Assembly (NCBI RefSeq): GCF_016863295.1 | Contig: NZ_BOOP01000008.1 | Coordinates: 1 to 64,000, forward strand | Direction of reading: 5' to 3' | DNA: 64,000 bases | From: Planotetraspora phitsanulokensis | GTDB taxonomy: Bacteria; Actinomycetota; Actinomycetes; Streptosporangiales; Streptosporangiaceae | In this document: positions 35,936 through 45,071 of the stretch, piece after piece | Numbering within the stretch: position 1 is the stretch's first letter | Layout of the letters: each line of letters opens with the position of its first letter | Made by a program: the position numbers and the translations under genes | The notes under the pieces: generated by a model | Databases searched by the model: none | What the model saw: only the letters and a program-made list of their open reading frames with translations | What the model was told of the DNA's origin: nothing

Positions 35936-38025
35936 CGGCCGGTGTCCTTGGCTTGGACCAGGTCGACCTCGGCGATCGCCATTCGACCGGCCACGGGGTG
36001 GCTGGCCACATCGCTCACGCCCGTGAAGACCGCGGACCGCTCCCGGGCGGCACAGAGCAGCACGTCGCCACTAACCTCGCAGTTCGACTCGGCGGAGAGC
36101 TCGGCCCACCGTGCTTCGGGCTTGGGGCCCGAACGGGTGGCGAATCGGAGCAACGGTCGGAGCACCCAGGCATCTTCACGCTCCGGAAGCTTGATCTCGA
36201 CCCTAATCCGCCACGCGCCCATTTCGTCGACTTCGCCGGTTGCGCTCTTGACGGTCGGATACCCCTTGGTGCGAGGCAACGGTAGGGGTTCGAGGCTGGT
36301 CAAATCTCGCAGGACGGAGGGAGCGCCCTCCTGCTCGACGGGTTCGGCGGGTTTCACGGCACCTCGAACCATGGCGAGGATCGCCTTCCGAAACTCCTTC
36401 AGCCTGGTTGTGGCGCCCCGCGCGTAGGTCGAGGTCAGGTCCTCGGTGGGCTTCCAGTCGTTGTGCTCGGGCGGTTCGGCGGCCCGCAGAAATGCCTCGG
36501 CAGCCTCGTCGGCCGGCAGCTCGGCCTTCGTTGCGATCCCGGCAAGCAGCACTGCCTGGAACCGGGTCGAGCCGAGGGGCGTACCGGTGACGGGTCGATC
36601 CAACACGGTCATCCGGGTGCCGCGCATGCCGACCAGCCGATTGGGTTTCTGGTCGTCCTCGGCCGCCGGGGTCACCAGCAGCACCGCGCGGTGTTCGATC
36701 GGAACGGCGCCGGTCTCGGTCTTACGCGGCGGCACGGTCAAAGGCACGGACAGCTCGACAACATCATCGGACTTGGTGAGTCGTGGCGCCGTGGTCCGAT
36801 CCAGGAACGCCCGTACGGCACGCGCTCGGGCGGGCTCGTAGCGGTATGGGTCCACTCGCTCCTCGGCCACGACGACCTGGCCGTCGCGCAGCGCCGCCAC
36901 CGAGGCCTCCAACATGGGTGCCTGGCCGCGACCGGCGATCATGGATGCCCAGAAGTCCGTGGCCAGGCCATGGACCAGGACTGTGTGCATCTCTTCGAGA
37001 GTGATTGCCTCGCCGGAAGGATCGTGCGCGCCGACGATCAGGAAGCTTGTACCCGGGTCGGAACTGCCCCGGGTGAGATACAGCTCTTCGACCGTGCGCT
37101 CACCGGCCCACCAGGAGCGGGCGGCAGACTCTCGCGTGGGGTCGCTGCTGCCGAGCCAGGCCGGTCCTGCGTATTGGACGCCGTTCAGCTCGTGCCAGGG
37201 GAGATCAATGCGGCCGATCATTCGCCGCTCGCGCAGGTTCTCGTGAGGATCAGAGAGCGTGCTGTTGACAATTACCAGGCCGAATCGGCTGGCGCCCCAG
37301 ATCGTGGCCTTGCCCAGACCGAATGAGCCGCCGGCGGGGCCCTTCTTGTGGCTGTCGAGTTGCCTGCGTACGACTGCGGCGAATCGCCCGTCGTCATACT
37401 CCGGACCGGTCAGGCCGTTGGCGTTGTAGTCGTCGATGCGGAGGAGAAGCAGCTTGCCGGTTTCCCGTAGTTCGTGGAGACCGTCGGCCAGCATGCGGCC
37501 GACCTTCTGCTTCGAGTCGCCGGCTGCCTCGACGTGGGGAACGAGGTCGTCCCAGCGGATGGCCTCCTGCAGCCGGCGCAGACGCTCGCCGGTGATCTCG
37601 TGCAGGGTGAAGCGCATTCGGACGGGACGCTGCTCGTCATGCCGCTCGTCCAGGCTGTTTTGCGTCGCCTCCCTGGCGGTGATCGCTAGCGAAGAGTCGA
37701 AGGCGAAGGCCGCCGCGTTTCCCAGCTCTCGGCCACCATCGGAGTGGGCCAGACGGTGATGCCAACTGACGTAGCCACTGGACTCAGGAACCTCGTCCCG
37801 TGTAGTCGAGGAGCCGGCGGCCAGGTCGAGGATCTCTTCAATCGCTTGAACCTTGTCGATCCGGGGCGTGGCGCGGCCGGTGATCCAGGCGGAGACCGCC
37901 GCGCGGGTCACGTCCAGGGCGGTGGCAAGTTCCGACTGGCTCATGCCCTTGCGGCGTAACTGTCTGCCCAGCCAAGCCCCGAAGGCCTCCGGGTCCCGGG
38001 CGATGTCTTCACCGTCCTGCGTCAT
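35932..38025 (-). CDS. XRE-type HTH fused to a GHKL ATPase
   Basis: A 697-residue protein from ATG 38025 (GGAG ten bases upstream). Residues about 10-70 are an XRE HTH (LRRKGMSQSELATALDVTRA, AVSAWITGRATPRIDKV). A GHKL (HSP90/MutL/MORC-type) ATPase follows: N-box ITAREATQNSLDER (about 125), IDDYNANGLTGPE (about 200), and the lid GGSFGLGKATIWGAS (about 240). The C-terminal 350 residues have no family I know. First gene of a five-gene operon with two unknown proteins and two C5-MTase homologues. GHKL ATPases in restriction-modification contexts act as ATP-driven DNA clamps. The HTH probably autoregulates the operon; see the operator-like site upstream. Confidence 0.8.
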   Translation of the reverse strand: MTQDGEDIARDPEAFGAWLGRQLRRKGMSQSELATALDVTRAAVSAWITGRATPRIDKVQAIEEILDLAAGSSTTRDEVPESSGYVSWHHRLAHSDGGRELGNAAAFAFDSSLAITAREATQNSLDERHDEQRPVRMRFTLHEITGERLRRLQEAIRWDDLVPHVEAAGDSKQKVGRMLADGLHELRETGKLLLLRIDDYNANGLTGPEYDDGRFAAVVRRQLDSHKKGPAGGSFGLGKATIWGASRFGLVIVNSTLSDPHENLRERRMIGRIDLPWHELNGVQYAGPAWLGSSDPTRESAARSWWAGERTVEELYLTRGSSDPGTSFLIVGAHDPSGEAITLEEMHTVLVHGLATDFWASMIAGRGQAPMLEASVAALRDGQVVVAEERVDPYRYEPARARAVRAFLDRTTAPRLTKSDDVVELSVPLTVPPRKTETGAVPIEHRAVLLVTPAAEDDQKPNRLVGMRGTRMTVLDRPVTGTPLGSTRFQAVLLAGIATKAELPADEAAEAFLRAAEPPEHNDWKPTEDLTSTYARGATTRLKEFRKAILAMVRGAVKPAEPVEQEGAPSVLRDLTSLEPLPLPRTKGYPTVKSATGEVDEMGAWRIRVEIKLPEREDAWVLRPLLRFATRSGPKPEARWAELSAESNCEVSGDVLLCAARERSAVFTGVSDVASHPVAGRMAIAEVDLVQAKDTGR

Positions 38026-38058
38026 CGCGAGGTTTCTCCAGGTGAGACGGGGGTTCGA

Positions 38059-38093
38059 TTGACAGCCCATGCTAGCGTCAAACCAAACTTGAC
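38059..38093 (-). promoter_or_regulatory. Operator-like repeats upstream of the XRE-GHKL operon
   Basis: Between about 34 and 68 bases before the ATG are three copies of one half-site: TTGAC at 38059-38063, GTCAA at 38077-38081 and TTGAC at 38089-38093. The last two form the dyad GTCAA-N7-TTGAC and the first two form TTGAC-N13-GTCAA. This is the kind of site bound by small XRE proteins and is placed well for autoregulation by the HTH domain. Confidence 0.45.
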
Positions 38094-38463
38094 ACCACCT
38101 GGCTGCCGTTGGCTCTATGAGGAGTCCGATGCTTCGAGGATCCGAAAAGGACAATTCGGCCAAATGGGCGGCATTTCAGGTGAAAAGCCCATCTGTTTTC
38201 TTCTCTTGCGAGCAAAGTGTCACTCATGTAAAGATGGGCCCACTCTCAGGAGGAGTCGGACGAAGGCTCTTCCAAGGGGTAAAGTCTATTCGAATCCGTC
38301 CGACCGTCCCTCTCGCTTTCTCACCGGCATCGAGCCGTATCTGAGTGTGCCCGAATAGAGCGGCATCAATGCGCCGCCGAGGCCTTCGTCGGCGTGCCCG
38401 ATTTGGTCTCTCGCTCTTGCCCAACCCCCTCAATTGGCATTCCAGCGTTGGGAGACAACTGCT
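38094..38463. other. Divergent intergenic region
   Basis: Remaining part of the gap between the two core operons. No gene seen. A weak plus-strand promoter candidate is TTGCGA (38206-38211), 17 bases, TAAAGA (38229-38234), which would give a leader of over 200 bases for the GHKL-helicase gene. AT-rich bases cluster at 38170-38240, consistent with a regulatory region. Confidence 0.3.
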
Positions 38464-41400
38464 GTGAGCAGCGAAGAACCCTCCGTTCTCGCGGTCATCC
38501 TCCAACAGACCGTGCGCGTGCTTGAGACCTACAAAATCGATCCCGGCCTGATCCAAGAACACGCTAACGGCGAGCGTCGTATCAAGGAGGGCGGCTACGG
38601 CGATCGGCAGATCTATGAGCTTGTCCAGAATGGCGCCGACGAGCTTAGGAACGATCCAGGCGGCGAAATTGCCGTGGTCCTCACCGGCACTCACTTGTAC
38701 TGCGCGAACCAGGGAACCGCCATGACTCCCGAGGGCGCGGACACCATTCTGCGCATGGGAGTTTCGCGCAAGCGAGGCGGCCAGATCGGCCGGTTCGGTG
38801 TTGGCGTGAAGTCCGTGCTGAGTGTGACGGACGTCCCCGAATTTTTCAGCAGAGAGGACGACAAGAGCTTCGGATTTGACAGGGAGTGGGCCGAGCTGGA
38901 GATCAGGCAGATCCAGCCTGCAGCCCCGGAGACGCCCGTACTCCGGATCGCCCGCCCACTCGATAGGAATCGGGCTGCTGCCACTGACGCGATCCTCAAG
39001 GAACTGCTTTCTTGGGCGACGACGGTCGTGCGGTTGCCTCTGAAGCCCGCCGCCGTGGCTCGGTTGGCCAAGGACATTGACGACTTTCCTGCGGAGTTCT
39101 CCCTGTTCTCTCCGCACGTCGGGACGGTCACCTTGGAGAAGCGGCTGTCCGGGCAGGTCTCCAAGCGACAGATCTTCCAGCAGACCAACGGCGACCGCCG
39201 CGCCCTGCAGAAGCTCCTGTCCGTCGGAGGAAGGGAAGAGCGGGAGGAGACCGACGAGTGGCGGGTCTTCACTCGCGTCTACCGTCCCTCCTCCAAGGCT
39301 CTGGAGGAGGCCGGTGAGCTTCACGACCGTCCCGAGATCGACGTCGCGTGGGCGGTTCCCGATGTGGAGGGCCGTGCCGCCGGGCGCGGACAGTTCTGGG
39401 CCTACTTTCCGACGAACTACACCACGACGCTCCGCGGCATCGTCAATGCGCCGTGGAAGACGAGCGAGGACCGCCAGAACCTGTACGCGGGCAACCAGTT
39501 CAATGAAGAGTTGATCGCCGAGGTCGCCGACCTGGTGGTCTCGTCCTTCCCGCTGTTGGCGCGCACTGACGACCCCGGGGCGTACCTGGATTTCGTGCCG
39601 GCCCGTGGTTTCGAGGAACCGCAGTGGGCAGCCAAGGCACTTGTCGCGAAGACCTGGGAGATTGCCGCCAACCGGCCTGTTTTCCCGGACCAGAGCGGCA
39701 AGTTCGGTACCCCGGCCGACGTGCGCCTGCATCCCGATGACCTGCGGCCGGAGTGGCTGCAGTGGTGGGGTGAATACAGCGGCCGGCCGGTGAACTGGGT
39801 CCACCACTCCGTTGAGAAGGCCAAGAACAAGCACCGCCGAGACAGCGCCAACCGGATTCTGTCCCACACGGCCACCCCGGTCGCCACCGTCAAGGAGTGG
39901 CTGGAGGCACTCGTCGCCGACGGCTCGGCTGAAGCGTCGGCACGGGCGGTGCTCATCGCCGCGGACATGAAGCGGCACACGCATCCGCAGGCTGATGACG
40001 CCTTGCGGGCAAAGATCGTTCTCACCGAGACGCTTGGCATGGTCGCCCCGTCCACCCGGGTCTTTCGTCGATCCGCCGCGGACGGTCTGGCCGACAACAC
40101 GGTTTACGTGGACGAGCGCGTCTACGGGGGCGACGAGGTAATCGCGCGGGCACTGGACTCGCTCGGCATTCACGAGGCCGACCACGTCGGTCGATTCGCC
40201 TCCGTGGTGGAGCGCGGTTTCTACGGCTACGTCGACCGCGACTGGGTCGCGTTCTGGGAGCTGGCGCGGCTGGCGGGTCCCGCCGGCGTACGGGCCGCGT
40301 TCGACGGCCGTGACATCGACACCGCGAAGGAACTCAAGGTCAAGACCCTGATGGGTGACTTCCGAAGGATCAGGGACAGTCTGCTCCCCGGCCGCGTGGT
40401 TCCCGGCGACGGTTCCCGCGACAGTCAGGTCACGGTGGACATGACGTTCCACCGGGAGGATCGAGCATTCCTCCCCCAACTCGGTCTGCTCGACGGCCCC
40501 ATCGCCAACGTGGAGCCCGACGGGGAGGACTGGTTCGAGGACTACAAGGAGGTCTACTGGAAGCAGTATGTGGCCAAGCTTCCGGCCAATGAGCCTCGGC
40601 CCACCCTGGCCAAGATGCAGTTCGAGGGGACCAAGCCCGCGGGGCCGCTGCATCTGTTCATGTCGCTGTCGCATGAGGGACGTGCGGCTTTCCTCAAGGC
40701 GATCCCATCGGGTGCGGCGGTGGCGAACTGGACCATGCAGCCAGGCAACAAGGGTGTGTCGAGTCGAAGGTCGATCCCATCCCCGATGCGGTGGCTGGCA
40801 CGTAGGTATGGCTATCTGCAGACAACGCGGGGACTGCGTACGATCGCGCGTTGCGTCGGCCCCGAGCTGATCGCTCACAAGGACGTCCTTCCGGTTGCTG
40901 ACGTGTCCGCCAGCGTCGCCTCGATGTTGGCGTTGCCGCACACGCTGGGCGATCTACGGGAGTCGCTGTGGGCGGAACTGGTCGAGGAGGCGTCCTCGTC
41001 GACCGATGACACCTTCCCCGGCAAGGTCTACGCCCTGCTGTTTGAGGTCGTTGTGAGCTTCCCCGAGGGAGCCACGAAGCGGTGTCGCGTGGGCGACGGG
41101 TGGCGTAGCGACGTCGAGGACAAAGACATCGCGGTGACCGCGGTTCGTTCCGAATACGAGGCACTGATACGTGAGAGGGTGCCGGCCCTGCTGGTCCCGA
41201 CCGACTCGCTCGCGGAGACGATGCGGGAAGAGTGGGGCATGCTCGCCCCCTCGGACGCGATCCAGAAGGAGATCAGGTATGTCGGTCAGGCGGACGCCGT
41301 ACTGCTCATGGAGGAGTTCCCGTACCTGAAGACGCTTCGACGTTCGCAGGTTGAGGGATGGTCCACGGTTCGGTGCGACGAACTGGAAGAGATCATCCGG

Positions 41401-43158
41401 ACTCCTAACGGCATGCGGACTCAGCCGATCCCCGCGGCTGTGATGCCACAGGAACGCAAGGTTCTCGTCCGGATGCCTGCAGACGATCTGCAGGTGCTCA
41501 ACGCGGTGGACCGGGTCCTGAAGCTTTCGCTCGGTCCGGCGCACTGCAAGAGCGTTCTCGACCGGCGTGAGGCGGAACGCAACAACGAGCGAATCCAGCG
41601 GATACGCAAGACCGAGAGCCTGGTCGAGAAGCTGCTGCTACTCGTGGGGGCTGAGGCCTTGAGGAAGGGGCTCCCAGAGGGCTTGGTGGAGAGCGACCAG
41701 GCCGAAAAGGGTGTTGCCCAGGGCGAGCGGCGTGTCGCCGAGCTGGCCCACAACGCGTATGGGACCGAAGTTCTGCGGATCTACCGCAAGGACATCGAGG
41801 TGGCGTTCCCCCAGCTCTCCGCGAGCTTCCGTGGCGACGCCACGTCGGTGCGCATCGTCAACGACCTTCGCTTCCCTGGTGAATATGCGGGAACCAGGGG
41901 AGAGACGCTGCCGCCGCTGGAGAAGGTGTCCGGGCCGACCGCCTTTCCGCGACTCCACGACTACCAGGAGAGGCTGGCGCAAAAGGCGGTCGAGCTGCTG
42001 GCCAAGTATGATGCGCCGCGCGCCATGCTGTGCCTGCCGACCGGCGCCGGTAAGACCCGTGTGGCGGCCGAAGCCGTCATTCGGGTGATCAAGGAACGCG
42101 GGTTGGGTGGCCGCCCAGTGCTCTGGATCGCCCAGAGTGAGGAACTCTGCGAGCAGGCGGTCCAGAGCTGGTCGTTCGTCTGGTCCAAGGTCGGGCCGGC
42201 CGAGCAACTCGTCATCAACCGGCTCTGGTCCACCCGCGAAGCCGCTCCCAGCAACGACACGGCTCAGCTGGTGGTCGCCACCGACGCCAAGCTCGATGTT
42301 TGCCTGTCCACGCCCGAGTACGCCTGGCTTCGCGACCCCGCGCTGGTGATCATTGACGAGGCGCACGCCTCAATCACGCCGCGGTACACCCGCATCCTGA
42401 CGTCGATGGGCTTGACGTTCAGGGAGACGTCTCGTCCCTTGCTTGGTCTGACGGCCACGCCGTTCCGCGGCTTCAACGAGACCGAGACCAATCGTCTGGT
42501 CGATCGTTATGGGGGGAATCGCCTTGACGACGGCATCTTCGCGAGTGGAGATCCCTACGCCGAACTGCAGGAGTTGGGCGTGCTCGCGCGGGTGGACCAC
42601 CAGCAGCTCGAGGGCATGACGCTGGCCCTCTCGGAGGAGGACCTGAGGCAGGCGACCGCCTTCGAAGGCGCGAGGCTGCCCGCTTCTGTGGAGGAGAAGC
42701 TCGGGCGCGACATTGAGCGCAACCAGATGCTCATTAGGGAGATCAGGGCGCTGCCTGAGGACAGCCCGGTCCTGCTCTTCGCCGCTTCGGTCAACCATGC
42801 CAAGCTCATGGCCGCGCAGCTCAACGACCTGGGCATCAGGTCCGCGGCGATCGACTCCGGCACTCCGGACGCCGATCGACGCACCCTGATCGAGAAGTTC
42901 CGGCGAAGGCAGATCCGCGTGCTGGCCAACTACGGCGTACTCGCCCAGGGCTTCGACGCCCCGGCCACCGAGGTGGTGATCGTCGCCCGGCCGACCTACA
43001 GTCCGAACGTCTACCAGCAGATGATCGGGCGTGGTCTCCGTGGCCCCAAGAACGGCGGCAAGGAGACCTGCCTGATCCTCGACGTGGCCGACAACATCAT
43101 CAACTACGACCGTCAGCTGGCCTTCACCCAGTTCGAGCACCTCTGGGGCAACAAGTGA
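38464..43158 (+). CDS. GHKL (sacsin/HSP90-like) ATPase fused to an SF2 helicase
   Basis: A 1564-residue fusion from GTG 38464 (GGGAGA about ten bases upstream). N-terminal GHKL motifs: IYELVQNGADELRND (N-box, about 52), YCANQGTAMTPEG, and GRFGVGVKSVLSVTD (lid, about 112), as in sacsin-like ATPases. A long helical linker follows. The SF2 helicase occupies about 1160-1560: LCLPTGAGKTRVAAEAVIRV, VIIDEAHASITPRY, LLGLTATPFRGFNE, VLANYGVLAQGFDAPATEVV, MIGRGLRGPKNGGKETC. First gene of an operon with UvrD, drmA2, drmB2 and a RelE-UvrD fusion (four-base overlap with uvrD). Two ATP motors on one chain suggest a DNA-loaded clamp handing over to a helicase; this is inference. Confidence 0.85.
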   Translation: MSSEEPSVLAVILQQTVRVLETYKIDPGLIQEHANGERRIKEGGYGDRQIYELVQNGADELRNDPGGEIAVVLTGTHLYCANQGTAMTPEGADTILRMGVSRKRGGQIGRFGVGVKSVLSVTDVPEFFSREDDKSFGFDREWAELEIRQIQPAAPETPVLRIARPLDRNRAAATDAILKELLSWATTVVRLPLKPAAVARLAKDIDDFPAEFSLFSPHVGTVTLEKRLSGQVSKRQIFQQTNGDRRALQKLLSVGGREEREETDEWRVFTRVYRPSSKALEEAGELHDRPEIDVAWAVPDVEGRAAGRGQFWAYFPTNYTTTLRGIVNAPWKTSEDRQNLYAGNQFNEELIAEVADLVVSSFPLLARTDDPGAYLDFVPARGFEEPQWAAKALVAKTWEIAANRPVFPDQSGKFGTPADVRLHPDDLRPEWLQWWGEYSGRPVNWVHHSVEKAKNKHRRDSANRILSHTATPVATVKEWLEALVADGSAEASARAVLIAADMKRHTHPQADDALRAKIVLTETLGMVAPSTRVFRRSAADGLADNTVYVDERVYGGDEVIARALDSLGIHEADHVGRFASVVERGFYGYVDRDWVAFWELARLAGPAGVRAAFDGRDIDTAKELKVKTLMGDFRRIRDSLLPGRVVPGDGSRDSQVTVDMTFHREDRAFLPQLGLLDGPIANVEPDGEDWFEDYKEVYWKQYVAKLPANEPRPTLAKMQFEGTKPAGPLHLFMSLSHEGRAAFLKAIPSGAAVANWTMQPGNKGVSSRRSIPSPMRWLARRYGYLQTTRGLRTIARCVGPELIAHKDVLPVADVSASVASMLALPHTLGDLRESLWAELVEEASSSTDDTFPGKVYALLFEVVVSFPEGATKRCRVGDGWRSDVEDKDIAVTAVRSEYEALIRERVPALLVPTDSLAETMREEWGMLAPSDAIQKEIRYVGQADAVLLMEEFPYLKTLRRSQVEGWSTVRCDELEEIIRTPNGMRTQPIPAAVMPQERKVLVRMPADDLQVLNAVDRVLKLSLGPAHCKSVLDRREAERNNERIQRIRKTESLVEKLLLLVGAEALRKGLPEGLVESDQAEKGVAQGERRVAELAHNAYGTEVLRIYRKDIEVAFPQLSASFRGDATSVRIVNDLRFPGEYAGTRGETLPPLEKVSGPTAFPRLHDYQERLAQKAVELLAKYDAPRAMLCLPTGAGKTRVAAEAVIRVIKERGLGGRPVLWIAQSEELCEQAVQSWSFVWSKVGPAEQLVINRLWSTREAAPSNDTAQLVVATDAKLDVCLSTPEYAWLRDPALVIIDEAHASITPRYTRILTSMGLTFRETSRPLLGLTATPFRGFNETETNRLVDRYGGNRLDDGIFASGDPYAELQELGVLARVDHQQLEGMTLALSEEDLRQATAFEGARLPASVEEKLGRDIERNQMLIREIRALPEDSPVLLFAASVNHAKLMAAQLNDLGIRSAAIDSGTPDADRRTLIEKFRRRQIRVLANYGVLAQGFDAPATEVVIVARPTYSPNVYQQMIGRGLRGPKNGGKETCLILDVADNIINYDRQLAFTQFEHLWGNK

Positions 43159-45071
43159 ACGGCGCCTACAGCGCCACCCCCGCGCTCACCGCCGAGCAGC
43201 GGGCCGTCGTCGAGCAGCCCGCTGACGCCCTGACCCTTGTGACCGCCCAGGCGGGTGCAGGCAAGACGCACACTCTCGTGCGTCGGCTCGACCGGCTGGT
43301 TGCCGAGGAAGACCTGAGCGCCGGGGAGATCCTGGTGCTCACCTTCTCCCGCGCCGCCGTTCGCGAGCTCAGGAGCCGCCTGTCGGGGCACGGCGAAGCC
43401 GCCCGACACGTGCGGGCGCAGACCTTTGACTCCTGGGCCCTCAGCCTTCTCACGCAGGTTGACGCCCAGGGCGACTGGGCCGGCAGGTCGTTCGACGCCC
43501 GAATCGAAGGCGCGCGTAAGGCGATCGACGAGGGCCTAGCCGACGAGCTGTACGAGCATGACCTCCACCACGTCGTCATTGACGAGGTTCAGGACCTGGT
43601 CGGGGTTCGGCGGGATCTGGTGGAGGCTCTGCTGGACCGGTTCGACTGTGGATTCACCGTGGTGGGTGATCCGGCTCAGTCGATCTACGGCTTCACCGTC
43701 AAGGATCCCGAGGAGCGCAAGCTCGAGACCAATCGGTTCTTCGAGTGGCTTCGGATCACGTTCGGTGAGGATCTGACGGAGCTCAGCCTGACGAAGAATT
43801 TTCGGGCCAGGACCGGAGAGGCCAAGGTGGCACTCGGTTTTGGCCCCACGCTCCGACTCCTCTCGGAGTCGGGCAACGTGGATGGCGAGCCACACTACGC
43901 AGACCTTCGCGTTGCCCTCACCGGCGTCATGGACTTCGGCGGCTTCGACGAGCTTGCCGGCGATGCGTTGACCAGTTACGGCGGAACCACCGCGATTCTC
44001 TGCCGGACCAACGGCCAGGCGCTGATCGTCTCCGAGCGGCTCCACTCCGTCGGCGTGCCGCATCGCCTCCAGCGGTCGGCCCGCGACCGGGCCGTTCCCG
44101 CCTGGATCGGTCTGCTGATGGCTCGGAGCGGGTCGCTGTCACTGAGCCGGGAGAAGTTCGACGAGCTGATTGTCGACCTTCCGCTGCCGGACGGCTCAGA
44201 CATTGACCTTCTATGGCGGTCGCTGCAACGCACCGGTTCGGGGCGCGGATCGGATCGAATTCTCGATCTTTCCCGATTGCGGACGACACTCGCATCCGGA
44301 TGGCTGCCCGACGAGTTGACCGCGCAACCGCCCGCACGGTTGGTGGTCTCTTCCTTCCACCGAGCCAAGGGGCTTGAGTTCGATCGGGTCCTCGTCGTGG
44401 ATCCCGGCCCGCTGCAGATCGCCCAGGCCAAGAGGCGCAGGAGCATCGAGAAGGATGCGGCGGATGAGGCCCGGCTGCTCTACGTGGCCATGACCAGGCC
44501 GCGAGAGGAGCTCTACCGGCTCGCGCCCATGGAGAACCTCAACATCCGTGTCGACGATCGAACCGGCCGATGGGGGCGCTATTTCTACCAGTACTGGCGT
44601 CGTGACGGACTGGAGCTTGGAGGCGGCGACGTGGTCACCGACTACCCCGCCGGAACCGTGGACTTCGACGCCGACGCGACCGAGGTGCAGCACTACCTGG
44701 CCACGGCCGTACAACCAGGCGACGCCGTGGAGCTGGAGCGTCTGTATCCGAACCCGATCGCGATCGCGGAGAGTCCGCCGTACGTCATCAAGCACCGGGG
44801 GCGTCCGATTGGAACGGTCTCCGAGCGGTTCCGCGGCGATCTGTGTCAGTACTTGAAGACCAGCAGGACCTACACCCCGCAGAACTTTCCGGCAGCGGTC
44901 TCTAATGTCCGCATCGATGCGGTGGAGACGGTCGCTGGCAACGAGGCGGCTGCCATCCGCGCCGGACTCAACCACCACGGGATCTGGCTGGCGCCACGCC
45001 TCGTCGGCCTATCCACCTTCACATGGGATAAGAAGACCCAGGAAACGGAACCCGATGTCCAGGCACAGTGA
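43155..45071 (+). CDS. UvrD-like SF1 helicase
   Basis: A 638-residue helicase. The GTG at 43155 overlaps the preceding stop (GTGA). Motifs: TAQAGAGKTHTLVRRLDRL (Walker A, about 31), VLTFSRAAVRELRSRL (Ia), HVVIDEVQDLVGVRR (DEVQ), TVVGDPAQSIYGF (III), LTKNFRARTGEAK (IV), SSFHRAKGLEFDRVLVVDPG (V) and RLLYVAMTRPREELYRL (VI). After the helicase a C-terminal region of about 120 residues (AVELERLYPNPIAIAESPPY...) has no family I know. Third-strand activity and polarity are unknown. It is placed between the GHKL-helicase and drmA2 and should act in the same complex or pathway. Confidence 0.85.
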   Translation: MNGAYSATPALTAEQRAVVEQPADALTLVTAQAGAGKTHTLVRRLDRLVAEEDLSAGEILVLTFSRAAVRELRSRLSGHGEAARHVRAQTFDSWALSLLTQVDAQGDWAGRSFDARIEGARKAIDEGLADELYEHDLHHVVIDEVQDLVGVRRDLVEALLDRFDCGFTVVGDPAQSIYGFTVKDPEERKLETNRFFEWLRITFGEDLTELSLTKNFRARTGEAKVALGFGPTLRLLSESGNVDGEPHYADLRVALTGVMDFGGFDELAGDALTSYGGTTAILCRTNGQALIVSERLHSVGVPHRLQRSARDRAVPAWIGLLMARSGSLSLSREKFDELIVDLPLPDGSDIDLLWRSLQRTGSGRGSDRILDLSRLRTTLASGWLPDELTAQPPARLVVSSFHRAKGLEFDRVLVVDPGPLQIAQAKRRRSIEKDAADEARLLYVAMTRPREELYRLAPMENLNIRVDDRTGRWGRYFYQYWRRDGLELGGGDVVTDYPAGTVDFDADATEVQHYLATAVQPGDAVELERLYPNPIAIAESPPYVIKHRGRPIGTVSERFRGDLCQYLKTSRTYTPQNFPAAVSNVRIDAVETVAGNEAAAIRAGLNHHGIWLAPRLVGLSTFTWDKKTQETEPDVQAQ

